Below the pieces are notes generated by a model. That model had not been told where the DNA came from. It did no database searches and worked only from the letters and a program-made list of their open reading frames with translations. This document shows positions 1-4,994 of a stretch of 7,299 nucleotides of DNA, one piece after another. Numbering within the stretch: the first letter of the stretch is position 1; each line of letters opens with the position of its first letter. The translations under genes were made by a program, and so were the position numbers. Source of the stretch: Candidatus Aenigmatarchaeota archaeon (GTDB taxonomy: Archaea > Aenigmatarchaeota > Aenigmatarchaeia > QMZP01); assembly GCA_003663445.1 (NCBI GenBank), contig QMZZ01000016.1:1-7299 (forward strand), given 5' to 3'.

Positions 1-844
1 CCCTGTCTGTCGAGATCTTCCACCTTTTCCTCAAGATCTGCTGAATGTAGCGATTGGGTTTGAAATAACTCAGGAGCCTGTTCTCGTCAAGGAACCCGAG
101 CTTCAACCCCCTCAGCCTTTTTGGGTCCGGCTCCTGCCTTTTCCGGCTCGCGAGAGCAAACCCTTGCTCTGCAAAAAAGCTCGGAACGAACTGCAAGTAA
201 GGCAGGATCCATGGAAAAACGGATTTGACAGTAGTTGCCAGAAAACCGAAAAGTCCGTCAGGCGGTTTTTCGAGATAAGCGGGGGAGTCCGCATTTATCA
301 CCAAAATGCCGTCCGGTTTCAACCGGTCTTTACAGAGCTGATAGAACTCCTTAGTGAAAAGCCTTGCCGAGGGTCCTTCAGGGTCGGTAAGATCGCAGAT
401 GATGATGTCCCATTTTTTCTTTTGCCTTTCCAAAAGCTCTCTTGCATCCCCGTACCTTACCTTCAACCTGGGGTCCTCAAAAGCGCCATCAGGAACTTCA
501 GGCATATAGCCTTTTACAACCTCTACGACCTCTGGATCCATCTCGTAAACCTCCACTTTTTTGACAGGCCATTTCAACACCTCCCGGGCAACCCCACCAT
601 CCCCACCTCCAAGGATCAGCACCTCATCGGCATCCCTGCAGCAAAATGCTGGGTGAACGAATGCTTCATGATAGATGTGTTCATCATATTCCGATAGCTG
701 AAAATTGTTGTCCAGCAAAAGCATCTTTCCAAATTCCCTTGTCCTGATTATCCGGATGAGCTGGTATTTGCTTCTTTTCTCGAAAATAAGCTCTCCCTGA
801 AAGTTCAGGACCAGGTTTCGGGAAAACTCAACCGAAAAAATCAT
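1..844 (-). CDS. speE: Spermidine synthase (aminopropyltransferase), 3' end cut by window edge
   Basis: Transfers the aminopropyl group of decarboxylated S-adenosylmethionine to a diamine (typically putrescine), giving spermidine and methylthioadenosine; cytosolic. Read on the minus strand from ATG 844-842, the frame stays open for 281 codons to the left edge with no stop. Visible motifs: N-terminal beta domain with LDNNFQ (residues 44-49, the usual LDGxxQ), YHE at 58-60, nucleotide-binding GGGDGG at 79-84, acidic E101/D103 after the second strand, GDA at 132-134, and the catalytic loop DLTDPEGP at 151-158. The family is usually 280-300 residues, so only a few C-terminal residues should be missing. 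The start overlaps the stop of the upstream speD paralog as ATGA (844-841), implying translational coupling. Family assignment is firm; the acceptor amine (putrescine, agmatine or a longer amine) cannot be told from sequence. Confidence 0.95.
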   Translation of the reverse strand, partial: MIFSVEFSRNLVLNFQGELIFEKRSKYQLIRIIRTREFGKMLLLDNNFQLSEYDEHIYHEAFVHPAFCCRDADEVLILGGGDGGVAREVLKWPVKKVEVYEMDPEVVEVVKGYMPEVPDGAFEDPRLKVRYGDARELLERQKKKWDIIICDLTDPEGPSARLFTKEFYQLCKDRLKPDGILVINADSPAYLEKPPDGLFGFLATTVKSVFPWILPYLQFVPSFFAEQGFALASRKRQEPDPKRLRGLKLGFLDENRLLSYFKPNRYIQQILRKRWKISTDR

Positions 845-1191
845 CTTTCAATCATCCTTATTTTCGGCTCCTTCATCTTGAGCTCCTTCAGCAGATATTT
901 TGCCAGGCCCTCCATATCGAACTTTTTGCAAGAAAAAACATCTATCATGAGATGCCCGTCCTTGTTTGGAAAGGTATGAATCGAGATATGAGAGTACTCG
1001 ATGACCATGATCCCGGTTATTCCTGCCCTGGGATGGTTTTTAGGCAGATGGGCATGCACGAGATAGGGCGGGGTTAAAGCTTTCATTTTTATCCTTTTAC
1101 AGATCTTCTGCATCAGGTCGTAGAGATAATGATGATCCCACAAAAGCTCTTTCTGGACCTTTCCGTCTAGCATCAAGTGCCAACCTTTCAT
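841..1191 (-). CDS. SpeD-family pyruvoyl decarboxylase paralog with atypical Tyr-Ser cleavage site
   Basis: Small 116-residue member of the S-adenosylmethionine decarboxylase family, which self-cleaves to create a pyruvoyl cofactor. The core GITGIMVIEYSHISIHTFP (residues 57-75) aligns with the SpeD active site: predicted pyruvoyl-forming Ser67, His72 (+5) and Cys88 (+21). The residue before the serine is Tyr66 where class 1B enzymes usually have Glu, and there is one extra residue between His and Cys compared with the neighbouring SpeD. It begins with a WHL segment (4-6) and lacks the usual ESH triad. It lies between a canonical speD and speE, joined to both by ATGA overlaps (1191-1188 and 844-841). 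It could be an AdoMet decarboxylase, a partner subunit of its neighbour, or a decarboxylase with changed substrate; crenarchaeal arginine decarboxylase is known to have arisen from this fold. Family is secure, substrate is not. Confidence 0.85.
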   Translation of the reverse strand: MKGWHLMLDGKVQKELLWDHHYLYDLMQKICKRIKMKALTPPYLVHAHLPKNHPRAGITGIMVIEYSHISIHTFPNKDGHLMIDVFSCKKFDMEGLAKYLLKELKMKEPKIRMIER

Positions 1192-1532
1192 CCCCTAGGG
1201 ATTTCCTTATAGTCCACCTTTCCGGGAGCCATCCTCTGCCTGATAAGTTCGAAAGCCTTTTTAGCGCTTTCACTATCTCCGCATGTGAATATGTCTACCG
1301 CACAGTAGCTCTTCTCTGGCCAGGTGTGGACAGAGACATGCGATTCTGATATAAGGATGATCCCGGTCACACCAAAGGGTTCGAACTGATGCCAGGCCTC
1401 TCCAACCTTCCTCAAGCCCGCTTTTTCAACACAGGAATCGAAAATCTGTTTGAGGGGTTCCACTCTCTCCAGTAGCTCTTTCCTGCAGTCCCAGAGCTCT
1501 GCCAGGATATGAATTCCGGCAGCCATCTCCAT
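1188..1532 (-). CDS. speD: S-adenosylmethionine decarboxylase proenzyme, class 1B
   Basis: Decarboxylates S-adenosylmethionine to supply the aminopropyl donor for SpeE. The 114-residue protein has the full class 1B signature: ISESHVSVHTWPE (61-73) with Glu63-Ser64 as the self-cleavage pair, Ser64 becoming the pyruvoyl group, His69 (+5) for processing and Cys84 (+20) as the catalytic acid, within DIFTCG (80-85). Thr56 occupies the position of the accessory serine (Ser55 of the Thermotoga enzyme). The active enzyme would be made of a small beta and a larger alpha chain from each precursor. First gene of the operon. Two in-frame starts compete: ATG at 1532 and ATG at 1526 (Met3). A GGAGG at 1537-1533 touches the first ATG but lies 6 nt before the second, so Met3 may be the real start. 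Arginine decarboxylase activity cannot be excluded, since that enzyme keeps the same motif. Confidence 0.92.
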   Translation of the reverse strand: MEMAAGIHILAELWDCRKELLERVEPLKQIFDSCVEKAGLRKVGEAWHQFEPFGVTGIILISESHVSVHTWPEKSYCAVDIFTCGDSESAKKAFELIRQRMAPGKVDYKEIPRG

Positions 1533-1537
1533 CCTCC
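1533..1537 (-). promoter_or_regulatory. Shine-Dalgarno-like GGAGG before speD
   Basis: Minus-strand GGAGG directly abuts the ATG at 1532 (no spacer) but stands 6 nt before the in-frame ATG at 1526. The spacing favours initiation at the second ATG if a ribosome binding site is used, or at the first if the message is effectively leaderless. Confidence 0.5.
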
Positions 1538-1560
1538 ATAGATTTCACCCCTCAATATGC

Positions 1561-1567
1561 ATTTATA
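1561..1567 (-). promoter_or_regulatory. TATA-like box for the speD-speD-speE operon
   Basis: Minus-strand TATAAAT, centred about 32 nt before ATG 1532. With the archaeal TATA-to-start spacing of about 26 nt, transcription would begin near 1538, just before the GGAGG, leaving a very short leader. Confidence 0.55.
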
Positions 1568-1605
1568 GTTTCAAGGTAAATAAAAGCTTTTCGATTTCCA
1601 AAAAG

Positions 1606-1614
1606 ATTTAAATA
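1606..1614 (+). promoter_or_regulatory. TATA-like box for the membrane protein gene
   Basis: ATTTAAATA, preceded by a purine-rich AAAAG at 1601-1605 that could serve as the TFB recognition element. It is centred 30 nt before the ATG at 1640, predicting a start near 1636 and an almost leaderless transcript. It lies in the 107-bp divergent region shared with the spe operon. Confidence 0.55.
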
Positions 1615-1639
1615 GAAGAATCTTGAGAAAATCTAAATT

Positions 1640-2194
1640 ATGAGGCGGTTTTTGTTCTCTCAAACGATATCCTTTTTGTTCGTGGTGATATTGGTTTTTA
1701 GTTATCTTTATTATCTTAAAGCTTTTGAGATAGCTTTCGTAATGAGATATCTGATGGTGCTTTTCATTATATGGATCGGTTTTATAATTTTGGTTACACA
1801 CTATCTCAAATCTCCAAAAGAAAGCGAATTAAAAAGAAACTTGAGAAAATTTACAGAAAGGTATCCTAAAGTCGCTCTTATAAATCTAATTTTGCTCGGA
1901 GCGATAGGATTGATATTATTATCAACATCCCTCTCAATTTTGATTTTAATTTCACTTTGTTTTTTCGCTACAGGCTTGCTATTTATAGGTTTTGGGATCC
2001 TGATCCTTTATTCACCCCGAAAACCCGAGTTTTACAAGCTTGCTGTTATTCTAAGTATGGGTATAATTTCTGTGTTTTTGAAGAAAAAACCGGAACACGA
2101 AAGATTAAAGAAAATACATGTATACTTGAATGGTCTTTTGTTTGTTATTATAGGAGCAGCATTTCTCGTTGCAGCTTTGATCATGCCAGTATAA
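1640..2194 (+). CDS. Unrecognised multi-pass membrane protein
   Basis: A 184-residue protein I do not recognise. Hydrophobic segments lie at about residues 7-26, 36-56, 78-97, 101-123 and 163-183, with a shorter one at 134-147, so four to six membrane passes are likely. Basic loops (57-77, with several Lys/Arg, and 148-160, with KKK and further basic residues) suggest these face the cytoplasm by the positive-inside rule. No catalytic motif, metal site or transporter signature is visible. The start is supported by a TATA-like box 30 nt upstream. The gene is visibly richer in A/T and in Ile/Leu/Phe codons than its neighbours, partly because it encodes membrane helices and possibly because of different ancestry. 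It is divergent from the spe operon and 33 bp ahead of idi, which has its own promoter-like box, so no shared pathway is implied. Confidence 0.75.
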   Translation: MRRFLFSQTISFLFVVILVFSYLYYLKAFEIAFVMRYLMVLFIIWIGFIILVTHYLKSPKESELKRNLRKFTERYPKVALINLILLGAIGLILLSTSLSILILISLCFFATGLLFIGFGILILYSPRKPEFYKLAVILSMGIISVFLKKKPEHERLKKIHVYLNGLLFVIIGAAFLVAALIMPV

Positions 2195-2203
2195 CTTTTT
2201 AAA
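2195..2203 (+). promoter_or_regulatory. TATA-like box for idi
   Basis: CTTTTTAAA begins one base after the membrane protein's stop codon and is centred about 28 nt before the idi ATG at 2228. It predicts a leaderless or 1-2 nt leader transcript, and there is no purine-rich ribosome binding site in the gap. Confidence 0.55.
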
Positions 2204-2227
2204 GCGCCAAACTAAAAAATCTTCACC

Positions 2228-2752
2228 ATGCCTGAAGAAGTGATCCTGGTTGATGAAGAAGACAGGGAAATAGGGAAAATGGAAAAGATCCGAGCCCATC
2301 AGGAAGGCCGACTTCACCGGGCTTTTTCAATCTTCATCTTCAGCCCTGACGGAAGGATGCTGATTCAGAAAAGGGCAAAAGAAAAGTATCATTGCGGTGG
2401 TCTCTGGGCAAATGCATGCTGCAGCCATCCAAGACCAGGAGAAACGCTTGAGGAAGCTGTACATAGGAGGCTCAAGGAAGAGCTGGGTTTTGATACCGAG
2501 CTTAAAGAAGCTTTCCATTTCATTTACAGAGCAACCTTTCCGAATGGCTTGACAGAACATGAGTTTGATCACGTGTTTATCGGCTTTTATTCCGGCCCTG
2601 TTCAGCCCAATAAGGAAGAGGTAGAGGAAATAAAATGGGTTGCGCCAGAAGAGATTCTGGAAGACATGAGAAAAAATCCTGAAAGGTATACGCCATGGTT
2701 CAGGATAGCTCTCGAGAAGGTCCTCGAAAAAACCAAGGAATTCAACCACTAA
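2228..2752 (+). CDS. idi: Isopentenyl-diphosphate delta-isomerase, type I (Nudix fold)
   Basis: Interconverts isopentenyl and dimethylallyl diphosphate, needed to start isoprenoid (archaeal lipid) chains; metal-dependent and cytosolic. The 174-residue protein is close to the 182 of the E. coli enzyme. Visible equivalents of known active-site residues: His24 and His30 (in LHRAF), Cys65 and His67 in the CCSHP segment (64-68), Glu110 and Glu112 in LTEHEF, Tyr100 in YRA, and Trp157 in TPW. The Nudix-like helix has GETLEEAVHRRLKEELG (71-87). The CCSHP, EHE and TPW motifs separate it from generic Nudix hydrolases. It follows the membrane protein gene by 33 bp with its own TATA-like box, and its last 11 bp overlap the tail of the opposite-strand ferritin-like gene. 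The type is notable because most archaea use the unrelated flavin-dependent type II enzyme. Confidence 0.93.
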   Translation: MPEEVILVDEEDREIGKMEKIRAHQEGRLHRAFSIFIFSPDGRMLIQKRAKEKYHCGGLWANACCSHPRPGETLEEAVHRRLKEELGFDTELKEAFHFIYRATFPNGLTEHEFDHVFIGFYSGPVQPNKEEVEEIKWVAPEEILEDMRKNPERYTPWFRIALEKVLEKTKEFNH

Positions 2753-3023
2753 GCTCTTCGGTTTCCTTCCTGCCTTTTTCAAGCTCTTCCTTCTGCTCCT
2801 GGTCGAGCTTCAGCAGTAGCGCAAGAAATTCGCCTACATGGGTCTTTTCTTCTTTTGCTATATCTAAGAGAACTCTTTTTATCTGCTCATCTTGGGTTGC
2901 TTCAGCCAGCTGCTCGTAAAGGCTGATCGCGTCGAGCTCTGCTATCATCCCGAGTCTCAGGATCTCCTTATCCCTTTTTCTCCCTTCGAGCTTTTCGAGC
3001 TCAACAGGATTTTTCGAAAGCAT
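2742..3023 (-). CDS. Stand-alone encapsulated-ferritin-type (EncFtn-like) ferroxidase domain
   Basis: A 93-residue, two-helix ferritin-like protein. Residues 20-70 carry AELDAISLYEQLA followed by EEKTHVGEF; Glu29, Glu59 and His62 match the spacing of the ferroxidase ligands (E32, E62, H65) of the Rhodospirillum encapsulated ferritin. The pattern also closely resembles, from memory, the N-terminal domain fused to the Pyrococcus furiosus encapsulin shell protein. Such half-ferritins dimerise to form the di-iron site between subunits and oxidise Fe(II) for storage in a shell. Here the domain is free: no shell protein is fused or adjacent, and the Lys/Glu-rich C-terminus (72-93) shows no obvious cargo-loading peptide. 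Its TATA-like box sits on the stop codon of the upstream cysteine-rich gene, so it can be expressed alone. A rubrerythrin-like role is the alternative reading. Confidence 0.85.
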   Translation of the reverse strand: MLSKNPVELEKLEGRKRDKEILRLGMIAELDAISLYEQLAEATQDEQIKRVLLDIAKEEKTHVGEFLALLLKLDQEQKEELEKGRKETEELSG

Positions 3024-3043
3024 CTTAATTATTTTCTTCCTGG

Positions 3044-3052
3044 CTTATAAAG
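3044..3052 (-). promoter_or_regulatory. TATA-like box for the ferritin-like gene
   Basis: Minus-strand CTTTATAAG, centred 25 nt before ATG 3023, a spacing that predicts a leaderless transcript. It includes the last sense codons and the TAA stop (3047-3045) of the cysteine-rich gene, so coding and promoter sequence coincide. Confidence 0.55.
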
Positions 3053-3659
3053 ACCATTGGCATTTGCCCTCTACACATCTGCAAGAAATCCCCTCGACCT
3101 GATAGCATTCCCTGAATTCGCAGATACTGAAAACGGGTTCTTCCTGGACGGATTGACAGATCTCTCCAGAACATCCTCCTGGCCGACAATCCGCATCCGA
3201 TTGACAGGGGCCAAAAGTGGACCTTCCACAAAAGCTTTCCGGCACGATCTCTTTCTGCCAGAGTAATTTGGCTGGGTGATCCGCATGTTCAACACCCCAT
3301 ATCTCGATCCTTTTTTCTCCTTTCCAAGGGATTTCAGCCGAAATCTGATAAACGCAAATGCATTTGCAAATTTCACCGATGTTCTTTTCCAAAAGCTTTA
3401 TCACCTCACCGCTTTTTTCGATTTCGAGCTTCAAATTCGCACAGCAAACATACGAGAGGTTCTGTGAGAGGAGGAGCTGACTCCCGTTTAGCTGCAGATT
3501 AATCCCTGCCTGAGCAGGGGCTTTAATTTCAGCCGGAACCTGTTCCTGGCATCCTGAAATGCTGTAAGAGAACCCTTCCGGTGTTCCGACCTGATTGCCG
3601 AGAAAGACCAGAAAGGCTGCTAAGATTCCGGCAAGCAGGATTCCTGGAAGAATATTCAT
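3045..3659 (-). CDS. Exported cysteine-rich protein with C-terminal eight-cysteine-cluster-type domain
   Basis: A 204-residue protein with a hydrophobic N-terminus (residues 4-21), either a signal peptide or a membrane anchor, so the rest should lie outside the cytoplasm. It has 16 cysteines in two blocks. The middle block (about 55-138) has YVCCANL at 70-76 and a CKCIC cluster at 98-102 within a beta-rich stretch. The C-terminal block (144-202) contains ten cysteines (144, 152, 158, 163, 168, 180, 185, 193, 195, 200) in an arrangement like the eight-cysteine-cluster domain found in archaeal and some bacterial surface proteins, ending in CQW. Cys37 in ISGC loosely resembles a lipobox but is far from the hydrophobic segment. 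Disulfide-stabilised or metal-binding roles are both possible; function unknown. It is divergent from the TIM-barrel gene with 25 bp between starts, and upstream of the ferritin-like gene by 21 bp. Confidence 0.8.
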   Translation of the reverse strand: MNILPGILLAGILAAFLVFLGNQVGTPEGFSYSISGCQEQVPAEIKAPAQAGINLQLNGSQLLLSQNLSYVCCANLKLEIEKSGEVIKLLEKNIGEICKCICVYQISAEIPWKGEKRIEIWGVEHADHPAKLLWQKEIVPESFCGRSTFGPCQSDADCRPGGCSGEICQSVQEEPVFSICEFRECYQVEGISCRCVEGKCQWSL

Positions 3660-3665
3660 ATTTTA
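3658..3665 (+). promoter_or_regulatory. Possible TATA-like box for the TIM-barrel gene
   Basis: ATATTTTA is centred about 23 nt before ATG 3685 and overlaps the start codon of the divergent cysteine-rich gene. An AT-rich TTAAATAAA at 3673-3681 might serve the opposite strand, but its 18-nt distance to ATG 3659 is short. Both genes must share a 25-bp gap, so the two promoters necessarily overlap coding sequence. Confidence 0.35.
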
Positions 3666-3684
3666 CTTTTGGTTAAATAAACTA

Positions 3685-4449
3685 ATGAAGATAGGCTTTC
3701 CGAATCATCCGAGAAAGGACTTGCTTAAGGAGATTGAATGGATAGGTAAAAACGGCTTTGATTTCGTTGATCTCTTTCTCGAAGAGGACCGAGCAACCCC
3801 TGAAAGGATCGACATCGGCAAGCTGAAGCAGGTGCTGAGAAAATACGGTCTCGAAACCGTTGGTCATACGGCCTGGTATCTCCCGATAGGTTCTCCTATG
3901 AAAGCCCTGAGAAAAGCAGCCGTTCAAGAGTTAAAAAGATACTTTCCTGTTTTCAATTCCATCGGCACAGAATACGTCACCATTCATGCAAATTGGCCTG
4001 GAATGATTTTCAGTGATAGAGAGGGGGTAAAGTTCCAGGCAGAAACCCTTAAAGAGCTTGTCGAGCTGGCTGGGGGATTCGGTCTCAAGCTTCTCTATGA
4101 ACCCATAGATTCAGTGAGAGATAGCCTGGAAAACGTATCGATGATCCTGAAGAGGGTTCCCGGGCTTTATTTTCATCTTGATATCGGGCATGCAAACCTT
4201 TATGGGAGAAAACCAGAGGAATTCATCAGAAGGTTCAGGTCCAAGCTAAAGCATGTACATCTTCACGACAATCACGGAAATTTCGATGCACATCTTCCGA
4301 TGGGATGCGGCAGTATCGAATGGGAAAAGGTGCTGAAAGTTCTTAAGAAATATTACAACGGCACGATCACGCTTGAGGTCTTTTCCAGAGAAAAGAAATA
4401 TGTGCTTCTTACCAGGAAAAAGCTGAAAGAGCTTTGGAAAAAACTTTAA
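3685..4449 (+). CDS. Sugar phosphate isomerase/epimerase-like TIM barrel (xylose isomerase-like/AP endonuclease 2 fold)
   Basis: A 254-residue divalent-metal TIM-barrel protein of the superfamily that contains xylose isomerases, epimerases, hydroxypyruvate isomerase and endonuclease IV. Strand-end motifs are in the right order: GHTAW (60-64), IHANW (100-104), YEP with Glu139, HLDIGHAN with Asp166 and His169 (164-171), HVHLHDNHG with His192/His194 (190-198), a GCGSIEW turn (207-213) and a final LEVF with Glu231. These acidic and histidine positions form the typical metal site. ATG 3685 is chosen because MKIGF begins the first barrel strand and follows a TATA-like sequence; an in-frame ATG at 3595 would add 30 basic residues inside the divergent gene. 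The next gene starts 20 bp downstream. The superfamily is certain, but the substrate cannot be named; endonuclease IV is unlikely because its full set of metal ligands and length are not matched. Confidence 0.85.
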   Translation: MKIGFPNHPRKDLLKEIEWIGKNGFDFVDLFLEEDRATPERIDIGKLKQVLRKYGLETVGHTAWYLPIGSPMKALRKAAVQELKRYFPVFNSIGTEYVTIHANWPGMIFSDREGVKFQAETLKELVELAGGFGLKLLYEPIDSVRDSLENVSMILKRVPGLYFHLDIGHANLYGRKPEEFIRRFRSKLKHVHLHDNHGNFDAHLPMGCGSIEWEKVLKVLKKYYNGTITLEVFSREKKYVLLTRKKLKELWKKL

Positions 4450-4450
4450 G
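4444..4450 (+). promoter_or_regulatory. Possible TATA-like element before the kinase-like gene
   Basis: CTTTAAG overlaps the stop codon of the TIM-barrel gene and is centred 23 nt before ATG 4470. It is a little close for a leaderless start, so the kinase-like gene may instead be read from the upstream promoter. Confidence 0.3.
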
Positions 4451-4469
4451 CTTTTTCCCAAGAATTTTT

Positions 4470-4994
4470 ATGCGAATAGCCATTATAGGTACACACTCTA
4501 CCGGCAAGACGGAACTTGTCGAAAAGCTTGAAAGGATTTTGAGAGAAAGAGGGAAGGATGTAAGGGTGATAAAGGAGGTTGCAAGAAGGTGCCCTCATCC
4601 CCTCAACAAGCAAACAACTCTTCAAGCTCAGGAATGGATTTTGAAAGAGCACTTAAAAGAAGAGGAAGCAAAGGCGGGTTCCGAGATTCTGATATCTGAT
4701 CGTTGCTTGTTAGACAACTATATTTACATGCTCAGGAGATTTCCTGAAAAGGCTGAAAGATTTCGAGAACTTGTTCTTGAAAATGCCAGGTTTTACGATT
4801 TCATTTTCAAGACGACCCTGGACGAAAATAAGCCAGTAGAGGAAGATGGTTTTAGGGATCCTGATCCCAATTTTAGGAAGGAAATAGACAGACTCCTTGA
4901 GAAATTTCTAGAAAAACATGGCATTCCTGTTATACGGCTTCCGAAAGAAGGGGCAGAAAAATTTATTTTAAAAATACTGTTTAAAGATGAATAA
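4470..4994 (+). CDS. NadR/Ttd14-like P-loop ATPase or kinase (AAA_28-type)
   Basis: A 174-residue cytosolic P-loop protein. The Walker A motif GTHSTGKT (residues 7-14) follows the first strand MRIAII; a conserved EVARRCPHP segment (36-44) follows the second; AQEWIL at 53-58 and ISDRCLLDNYIY (75-86) supply the Walker B-like aspartate and the DR motif seen in NadR-type ribosylnicotinamide kinases and related predicted ATPases. The chain is the length of a single nucleotide-kinase fold, with no fused nucleotidyltransferase domain as in bacterial NadR. ATG 4470 is preferred because the Walker strand starts right there; the in-frame ATG at 4434 lies within the preceding gene. Its last 8 bp overlap the HD-domain gene (4987-4994), which suggests coupled expression. 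Nucleoside or nucleotide phosphorylation is plausible, but the substrate is unknown. Confidence 0.82.
   Translation: MRIAIIGTHSTGKTELVEKLERILRERGKDVRVIKEVARRCPHPLNKQTTLQAQEWILKEHLKEEEAKAGSEILISDRCLLDNYIYMLRRFPEKAERFRELVLENARFYDFIFKTTLDENKPVEEDGFRDPDPNFRKEIDRLLEKFLEKHGIPVIRLPKEGAEKFILKILFKDE

Noticed and set aside
164..697. Long plus-strand open frame (177 codons)
   Set aside because: It is antisense to speE, whose frame carries the full set of aminopropyltransferase motifs; the translated product has no recognisable domain.
1533..1639. Riboswitch or small RNA in the largest intergenic gap
   Set aside because: The 107 bp hold two divergent TATA-like boxes and no convincing stem structure or known riboswitch core.
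2327..2782. 151-codon minus-strand open frame
   Set aside because: It lies opposite idi, which has all catalytic residues; it is a by-product of the idi codon pattern.
3276..3467. Small plus-strand open frame of 63 codons
   Set aside because: It is antisense to the cysteine-rich gene and has no promoter or ribosome-binding signal of its own.
3549..3560. Lipobox (ISGC, Cys37) making the cysteine-rich protein a lipoprotein
   Set aside because: The cysteine is about 16 residues beyond the end of the hydrophobic segment, too far for a normal lipoprotein signal.
3595..3684. Upstream in-frame extension of the TIM-barrel gene
   Set aside because: It would add a basic, proline-containing stretch inside the divergent cysteine-rich gene, ahead of the MKIGF strand that starts the barrel.
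4434..4469. Upstream in-frame ATG for the kinase-like gene
   Set aside because: The extra 12 residues overlap the end of the TIM-barrel gene and precede the natural first beta strand of the P-loop fold.
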